Translations under genes and position numbers: made by a program | In this document: in pieces, positions 57,145-64,000 of the stretch | Numbering within the stretch: position 1 is the first letter of the stretch | How the letters are laid out: each line of letters starts with the position of its first letter | The notes under the pieces: generated by a model | Databases searched by the model: none | Seen by the model: the letters and a program-made list of their open reading frames with translations, nothing else | Told to the model about the DNA's origin: nothing | NCBI GenBank assembly: GCA_017591395.1 | Contig: WEDG01001086.1 | Location: 30,757 to 94,756 of the forward strand | Origin: Schistocephalus solidus | Taxonomy: Eukaryota > Platyhelminthes > Cestoda > Diphyllobothriidea > Diphyllobothriidae | Reading direction: 5' to 3' | DNA length: 64,000 bases

Positions 57145-60065
57145 GCTACGCGGATAGGACGCTGCTGTGTGAGTTTTTGATGAAGGAGGATGTGATTTAT
57201 AGTAATCAAGCTCATTCAACTTGTGTTTTGTCCTACACTAACGTCTCTTAGTTTTCTTTGAGCATGCTCTCTAAAGATCGAGGTTTTATGGCTAGAAAGA
57301 TTCCTTAAATGCTATCCAGGAGGATAATACAAGGTGCCCTAAAAATTTATCCACACGCTGTCCCTCGCACATATGGAACTTGAGGCATATCCTTGTGATT
57401 CGGATTTTAATGTCTTCTACTATAAAATATTTTTAAAATTTCGAGCAGAATCTTTACAGTCCTTTTTAAAAATATCTGGGTCAGTAAGTGAACTGAAAAC
57501 CCTAAACTCTCCAACCTCGTGAGGCGCAAGGGAGTTGGTCATGAGGGTCCATTTATTGACGTGTAAAATACGGTCGGAAGATCCCTGTTTATCAAGAAAA
57601 GCATTCATTTTGCATTTTAAAAATCTTTTGGGAGCATGCACAAAGTTTAATGCGGGCTTTGTTGCAAGTCCTATTCTGTCCACAGCAATATTATTTCTTC
57701 TGAATGAATCAAGCGTTAGGTGGCAGGCCTGCTAGGTTAGGACTCGAACGTGAAAAGACACAAACGCTGGAATTAACTCTCATTGACAACAGGAATGCGG
57801 AGTGCTTACATAATTACTCGGAAACTGAAATTGCGTGTGAATTAAAATTGACCTTCTCAATGTAGTATCGGACTTATAGCCGTACATTTAGGCACCCGGA
57901 GAGCACCAACGGGCATCGAGGACGCACAGTCAACTTTATGGAGATTAGAGAACATATTTTTGATAAAGGTGTAGACATGAAGAATCTCTTAATATTCTAC
58001 CCTTAAAAAGTTACCAACAACGCACCACCATTTTAAATTACCGGGTATAGCTGTGGGTCTATTATTGAAAGAGCTGAATACTTTTTGTGAAGATATCGCA
58101 CCCAGACACCCACGAACGATTTAATACACACTAAGTTTGGCTTCAGACTGCCAACTGTTGATAATCGAATACAGCCTTCCGCGCAAATTGGTTTTGATTC
58201 GTGTAAGCTTCTTCTCAAACACTTCTGATGTTCTCTGTTAACCAGTGATCAGTGTATGCTTCAGGCAGTTGGAATAACTGGTTAATTTATTGTCAGAACT
58301 CTCTGCGTGCTCTCAAGGTTTAAAGAGCTGGTGAGAATTCCAATGTCAACTTTTGATCGATTCAAGGAACTTGAAAAATGGCGAACTCTCAAGTGAAGGA
58401 GGTTGAGTCAGCAATGTTATTGTAAACATAAGTGCTCTTAAGACTAGGCTCAATGGCACCTTCTGGTTTCATTCAGGTTATTCAAGAGCTCTTTGCCAGG
58501 CCACCAGGAGAAAACGTAAGAAAGGTTGCAAAGAGGGCGCTCACATTTCTGCATCCAAACGCAGAATAAAACGTTTCGTTTGCGTTTTTGAGTAGCGTCA
58601 TATTAATAGCCGGGTCTGTTGCCATAATCCGGTGGAATAATTCTGATAAGACCCTAATCTCCGGTAAATAACTCCCCAGAAAACAACGGTATAATTTCAT
58701 GACTAAATCTCACAGTAGCATAAATGCAGTTTCTTCGATGACAGCGAAATGACGAACACCCGAAAACAAAATTTTAGCCTGCTCTGTGTCTAGAGTTTGT
58801 TCAATAGAAACGTTTATATGACATCCGGCAGTCTTTTTAAACAGCAGCCAGGAATAACGTTCTTCTAGGCTAGCACTAATTGCTACGGCAGCCAAAAAGT
58901 GTCACATTAGAGGTAGCTTTTCAGTTTTAGACAACAAGCCGTCAAATTCACAATCGTCAGCTTTTTCTGTCTGGTTATTAATTAGCTTAAAGTGTTTAGC
59001 ATTCCGAGTTAATGTTAGGGCCAATATGACGTTTGGAAAATAATGGCCAATTTTGCCATTTCCTATCAAAAATTAAAAGAAATTGCCATTTTCGGTAGTG
59101 TTACCTAGAACATTTTACATGCTTAGTAGTGTGCAATCTGCAATAATTCTTCTTAGATTTCTTTCTGAGTAAAACTTTAAAACCTTTAAGCTTCTAATAA
59201 CTAAGATGAAAAAAACAAAATGCGTTTTACTTTATTATATGAGTTTAACTTATGTTATAGTGCCTCCCAAGCAGACGTCAACTTCAAGATAGCATGGGTA
59301 GAAGGGTTCACAAGTGATCGGAAACTACAAAGGTGGTTTCAGAAATTCTAAAGTGGCAAAACGAGCCTTTAAAACAAGGAAGCTAGAGCACAGTCAAACA
59401 GTCGTAAAAATTGTCTTTTGAAAGCAATGGTTAAGAAAGGTCGAAGTCAAAGCAGCCGAAAAAGTCTCAGCTGCTTGATGTCATTTTTTCTTATGGTATC
59501 TGGCTTCTGATACCATGCGAGTAGGTGAAAAAGCTAGATAACTGTGTCCACCACGAGCTCACTGAAAAATCCAGGAGTTTGATAAGTCTTGTCGATGCTC
59601 TCTTTCTCTTTCCATCAGTGCATATCTAATAAGCGATTTTTCATCAAATGAAGGACGTTTTTCGCATGCGGTCATGCAAGGACTGAGGAAGCATCCAAAT
59701 ATTTATGAAGCCGAACTTACATCAGCGGAAGATTATATGGACAAACCAGTGGTCTTGCTGTTGTTGCTGTCTACTACAGCATCGTTGGAGATTCGGAAGA
59801 GCATCACGGCAGATGTTTCTCGAAAGAAACTCAAAGAAATGCATTAAATGGGAAACATTAAGCCTGCACTGGTAGATCAACGAGGCCCATTTTGCCCACG
59901 AAAATACCAGGAGGCAGTCCAGAAACTGGATAACTTGGGATACCTTCGACTTGAAATAACTAGCACAGTTAATTTTGGGAAATTTAACATTAAGTCATCT
60001 GACTTACACTGCGAAGCGAATATTGCGTTCAGTTTTGCCTCAGAATTCTTGCCAAGACATCACGC
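57145..60065 (+). other. long stretch without supported genes
   Basis: About 2.9 kb. Minus-strand open frames at 58895-58710 and 58700-58482 lie in one frame separated by a single stop, giving about 135 residues of protein-like sequence that I cannot assign. Frames at 58218-58033 and 57683-57420 (minus) and 59848-60075 (plus) are likewise unassigned. Confidence 0.3.
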
Positions 60066-60069
60066 TCAC

Positions 60070-60840
60070 AGTTGATTGTCAATTTCGACGAGGGTCACCG
60101 TATGGTCCACACCAGGTGGTGCAGGGGACAGTGATTTGCGCGTGAATTAGTTTTAAGTGATAGTAGCTCAGACTCTCTCCTGCTCCCCACGTGAGTCCGG
60201 TGTCAAGACAAGAGTAAAGAAGCTCGGAGTTGGGAGAGTGTGCAGAATGGCTCTCGGATCCTACGGCGCGGAGTGCCATAAAGGCCACAATAAGAAGGGG
60301 AGACCGTTTGCAGCCTGGACTGCTCAGTCTGCCAGTCAGCCATCTCTACACAAAACACACATTGGCTGACTACGCGTTATCCCGTCGTTGCAAACATCCG
60401 CGGCTTTCAGCGTTCCGTGATAGTTTCAAGCGCGTCAGTGAGTGGAAAATGCGCTGAGCTGTTGTCTCACTCTCTCCCCACCCCAAAATCAGACCACCAT
60501 CCGAACCAGTCAGTTTTTCTGATGTGGTAGTATGCATTGGCTGACGGGTCAGCGTATCTGTCTTTCGAGCCACAGCACGACCTGGCCCCCATAACGCACA
60601 CTAGCAGATTTTACTTACTCAGGGGATATGGGCGAGCCATCGCCGTCTGACTCCCTCAGTCCACTGGTCAGACCACTCGACACACGCAACATACACTGGG
60701 CCGACGGCGTGGCCTGGTGTAAGCATCAGATTGGTCAGCCTTCAAGCCACGGTTTTCTAGGGAAACCGTGATTTTGCAATAGGCCCATTATGATGATTGT
60801 GATGGTGTTGTCTATGTTTTAGTGTAGATGGTGTGCGCTG
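60070..60840 (-). repeat. 3' UTR of RTE-like copy 2
   Basis: The reverse complement of the copy 1 tail is visible (TTCGACGAGGGTCACCGTAT, CCACACCAGGTGGTGCAGGG, GCGCGTGAATTAGTTTTAAG). The unit-1 hairpin is retained at 60748-60770 as CACGGTTT/AAACCGTG arms. Confidence 0.75.
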
Positions 60841-60848
60841 ATGTGGTT

Positions 60849-61760
60849 TTACCGCCGGTTGTCGTAGAGGCGCATATGTCGTAATAGGCCCATGCGTGTG
60901 TAAATGTGCGGGAGCAGTGAGGGGGCAGTGAAGGCGGGCGCGTCGACGTATATCGGAGCCCCAGGCACTGGTTCACCAACCTCCGTGCGATGGATTCGCA
61001 AGCAACTGACCAGGCCGATGCGTGAGTTGAATTTGCGGGCGCCCAGTGTGGGCAGGCGAAAGCGGTAGAGGTTGGGGAGGTCCTTCATGTTGGGGGCAGT
61101 AGTGAGAAGAATGGCAGGAGCAGGGTGTGCATGGTGTATCGGCGTTGTCGGCATTACGGTGAAGATCCGCTGTCATGGATACGCATGTGACCGAATGGGC
61201 CCATGCGATGGAGTGAATGAGCGAGGACAGTGAGGAGTTGACGGTGACGGTGATCTCTGCAGTGTGTTGGTGCTCCGGGCACCGGTTCACTGGTCTCTGT
61301 ACGATGGATCTCGCAGGTGACCGACCAAGCCGATGCGTGAGGTGAATGTGCGTTCGCATTAAAGACAGTTTAAGAGAGAGCCCTATCGCTGATGGTGTTG
61401 GTGGTGGTGGTAGTGAAGGCGGTGGTGGTTGCGGTGGTGGAGGTTACAGGCCATGGTATTGGGTTGTGGTCTCTATAATCGGGGAGTAATGGAATTGATG
61501 CCAGGGTGAGGGTGCGAGAGTCGAAGGAGTGGCTGGCGAAGTTGACACAGAAATGGATTTGTCGGATGATTGGCGCATTGCGTCCGTAGATGTCCAACTA
61601 GGCCGATCTCGCGCGCGGAAAGTTGCGTTGACAGTGCGGGCATGTTGGCAGGGCCTTGGCATCGACGATGTTGGTCCGGGGCGCTGGTGACTGCGTGCCG
61701 CTCTTTTGGCCCTTGGCGGTGGTGATCCGGTTGGCCTCATAGATTGCTGAAACCAGTCTT
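60849..61760 (-). pseudogene. C2H2 finger array of RTE-like copy 2
   Basis: On the minus strand, near 61700-61600 a PTCPHCQR-type start is visible. The next finger has a stop between its two Cys (NCL, stop, CERTFTSRIGLVGHL, about 61370-61310). Then come RKFNSRIGLVSCLRIHRTEV with GEPVPGAP, and a last finger ending RMGLLRHMRLYDNRR at a stop near 60849. Linkers are rich in Thr and Pro. The number and order of fingers agree with copy 1. Confidence 0.7.
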
Positions 61761-61764
61761 TCAC

Positions 61765-63187
61765 GGATCTTCTCCACGCCGGTCTATCCTGGGCGAGGTC
61801 CTCCCCACGTCACCGGGTTGATTTTGCAGTTGCTTCAGCGATTTCTTCAAAGTGCCCTTGTAGCGTCGTTTTGACCTCCCTGTCGGTGAGCACCCGTAGC
61901 GACATCTCCGTAGAAAAGTCGTTTTGGTAGTCGACTCGTCGTCCATTCTGACCAGGTGGCCGCTCCATCGCAGTTGCACTTGCCTCAGCATGGCGTGAAT
62001 GCTGAGGGATTCCGGTCCGCTCCAGGACTTCCGTGTCCCTGTCTTGCCATATCAACTTCAGTATTCTGCGGAGGCAGCTGAGGTGGAAGAGATGTAGCCG
62101 GTCATAAGCCTGAATGGCTTTGGAGATCCGTTGGGCAAACTTGTCATCGATTCTCGTGTTGCGTGACAGCGTGTTTCCTAGATAAGCGAGGTTTTCCATG
62201 TTTTTGAGTTGAGCCCCGTTGACATTGATTTGAAGAGCATTGTTTTCCGCGCTCGGTGGAGGCTGGTGAATGACAACCGTTTTGGCTGTACTGATTGTTA
62301 ATCCAACATCGGCGCAGCCTGCGGCGAAGAGGTCCATACTCCTTTATATGTCCTCCTCCGTCACGGTGTTAAGGACACAGTCATCTTCCCATAAGTCGTG
62401 GACTGTAGTCGTAGACACGCGCGTCTAAGTCTGTATAAGCTGACTGTTGAGAAGTTGTCCGTCAGTTCTATTAGCGATTCGGATCACAGGCTGTTGCTCA
62501 ACATCGCCGGGAAGATCTTCCCGTATCTTTCTCAATCGTCTGAACGGTCACCTAGTACAAGGCCAGCTCCCGGAAATCTGCTGCAGGACCCGGTTGGTTT
62601 CTCTTAGGGAAGGAGGCAGACCCAAGTCATTGTTCGTGTCCACTTGAGGGTGCCGGTGAATGGCAGCATCGGAGATGGCTGACGAGCAATTAAGGACACT
62701 TCTGAAGTGATCGGCCCAGCGCTTCCGAATTTGTGATTTCTCTGTCAGCAGTGTTGTGCCATCAGAGCTGAGCAGCGGTGCGGTCCCCTTGATACACGGA
62801 CCATAGATGGCCTTGATGGCTTTGAAAAATTTTTATATTTCATTGCGGTCCGAATACCCCTGGATTTCCTCAGCCTTTCGGATCATCCAGACATCCTGCA
62901 TCTCCCGCAGCCGTTGCCGTACAAAGCGCCGGAATTTGAAGATGGCTGCTTTGGTGGCGTTTGTGTGAAGGTTCATGTAGGCTTTGTGTAGTCCATTCTT
63001 CTCCGCGAGTCATTTGCTGATGTCGGCGTCATTATCTTTAAATTAGTCCTGGTTTTGACGGTGCGATCCTCCGAGGACATCGAAGGCGGTGGACTGGCTG
63101 ACATTTTGCAGTTGGCACCATCGTGTTTCCACGGTGGCGTTATTATCTGGAGCATGCAGATTCTCCAGTTTCTCGGTTATTTGGTTG
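61765..63187 (-). pseudogene. reverse transcriptase of RTE-like copy 2
   Basis: On the minus strand: SNQITEKLENLHAPDNNATV (from about 63190), then the linker, a block ending near 62590, a rearranged core, and [57 protein letters not shown] and [13 protein letters not shown]. Motif A and most of the palm are missing because of the rearrangement near 62487-62577. The FADD equivalent is degraded near 62380. Confidence 0.8.
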
Positions 63188-63254
63188 CTGAAATCAAAAC
63201 AGTGAGCAGGCAAATTTAATAAAAGAGTATTTAACTTACCTAGCGGCCACTTAC
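63188..63254 (-). other. GT-AG intron-like segment, copy 2 (67 nt)
   Basis: On the minus strand it begins GTAAGTGGCCGC after CCCCAAG and ends TTTTGATTTCAG before CAACCAAATAACC. Length and position are identical to the segment at 35106-35172, with three substitutions all in the first 15 bases. Confidence 0.7.
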
Positions 63255-64000
63255 CTTGGGGCATTCATCGGGGTTGTAGTCGCAGTCTCATCTGGGAGAT
63301 GACGAGGCGGTGATCTGTCCAACAATCGGCATCGCGGATCGCCTTGGTTTTCAGCTCGTACTGTCGATCTCGCATCCGGACGAGAACATAGTCCAGCAGC
63401 TGCCAACGCCGCGACCGAGGGTGAATCCACGTGGCCTTCTCCCGCGTCGGAAGGCGGAAGAAGGTGTTGGTCAGCAGGAGACGGTGTTCCACACACGTTT
63501 GCAGAAAAAGGGGCCGTTATCGTTACAGCTACCGGGACCGTGGGGACGCAGCACTCCCTACCAGGCAGCGTGGTCCGTCCAGACGCGGGCGTTGAAGTCA
63601 CCAAGGACAATTGCACTTTGTCCACTTTTCGGCACAGTCGCCAGCAGGACGTGCATGTCCTCGTAGAATTTGTGCTTCACCTCATCAGAGCTCGTCATTG
63701 GGGGAGCGTAGGCACTGATTATAGTGGCAACCTTCTCTGCCCGAATAGGCAGATGAAGTCGGATCAGGTGATCATTGATACTCAGTGGCAGACAGGGCAG
63801 ACGTCTCACGATTTCGTTCCGTATGGCAAAAAGCCCCAGCGTCACGTCGCTCTGCCTGGCCAGCCGCTCCAGAATAAAGGTGAGCCGGCACCCACCTCCT
63901 CCAGCTGACCCTGTTCAGAGGAGCGGGTCTCGCTGAGAGCAGCACTGTCCACCTCGTAACCTGCCAGTTCCCGAGCGAGAAGCACCATCCTCCGTTCCGG
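63255..64000 (-). pseudogene. endonuclease domain of RTE-like copy 2 (partial)
   Basis: On the minus strand: [14 protein letters not shown] near the right edge, [38 protein letters not shown] (about 63610-63560), [20 protein letters not shown], and [20 protein letters not shown] and the TDHR motif are intact. Single-base indels occur near 63490, 63625 and 63830. The domain continues beyond base 64000. Confidence 0.85.

Larger units (their letters stand above)
60070..64000 (-). mobile_element. RTE-like retrotransposon with zinc-finger tail (copy 2, runs off the window)
   Basis: The same organisation as copy 1 in the opposite orientation: 3' UTR 60070-60840, fingers 60865-61700, RT 61765-63187, intron-like segment 63188-63254, endonuclease 63255-64000 and beyond. 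It carries frameshifts, an internal deletion with an inverted remnant at 62487-62577, and a deletion of about 140 bases around 62095. Confidence 0.85.

Noticed and set aside
57420..57683. Minus-strand open frame of 87 codons as a gene
   Set aside because: No recognisable domain, no neighbouring exons, and an overlapping plus-strand frame of similar length.
1..64000. CRISPR array, prokaryotic operons or attachment sites
   Set aside because: No spaced direct repeats, no ribosome-binding-site-led gene clusters; all evidence is eukaryotic.

Overview
This is a eukaryotic, almost certainly flatworm (platyhelminth) genomic segment; a large repeat-rich tapeworm genome fits best, but the exact taxon is inference from memory. 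The evidence is an AT-rich background full of decayed CR1-like and RTE-like non-LTR retrotransposons, Ty3/Gypsy remnants, a Tigger/pogo transposon relic and tRNA-derived SINEs, with no prokaryotic gene organisation. Only one intact host-type gene is visible: an intronless alpha-1,6-fucosyltransferase (FUT8, GT23) at 41819-43423 on the + strand.

Layout. 1-353: 3' end of a Gypsy pol with its polypurine tract, then an LTR candidate. 1200-6170: an old non-LTR element (A). 6530-10790: a CR1-like element (B) whose endonuclease is split by a minus-strand fragment related to A. 11690-14178, 14200-17225 and 18588-19470: three more CR1-like copies (C, D, E), all on +. 17380-17690: a dispersed repeat, also found at 50650-50960 as the 3' end of a Tigger relic. 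28290-31320: a CR1-like copy on the minus strand with both RT catalytic motifs intact. 33786-39120: a GC-rich RTE-like element on + with a structured 5' leader, endonuclease, a 67-nt GT-AG intron-like segment, reverse transcriptase, a C-terminal C2H2 zinc-finger array and a long 3' UTR with internal repeats. A second copy lies on the minus strand at 60070-64000 and runs off the window. A 3' fragment is at 45350-46860 and a very diverged 3'-UTR relative at 56560-57140. The fucosyltransferase sits between these copies. 53150-54290 (minus) is a Gypsy deletion derivative keeping gag, a protease relic, the pol C-terminus and an LTR edge.

The most interesting signals belong to the RTE-like family. 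The intron-like segment sits exactly between endonuclease and RT, is 67 nt in both copies, and its removal joins the two reading frames. The 5' leader folds on paper into a nested pseudoknot with the topology of an HDV-like ribozyme. The pol ends in fingers linked by P/T-rich segments, and the 3' UTR has a recurrent CACGG...CCGTG hairpin. The long stretches between elements (19.7-28.3 kb, 31.4-33.8 kb, 39.1-41.4 kb, 46.9-48.9 kb, 51-53 kb, 57-60 kb) show no coding region that can be supported.
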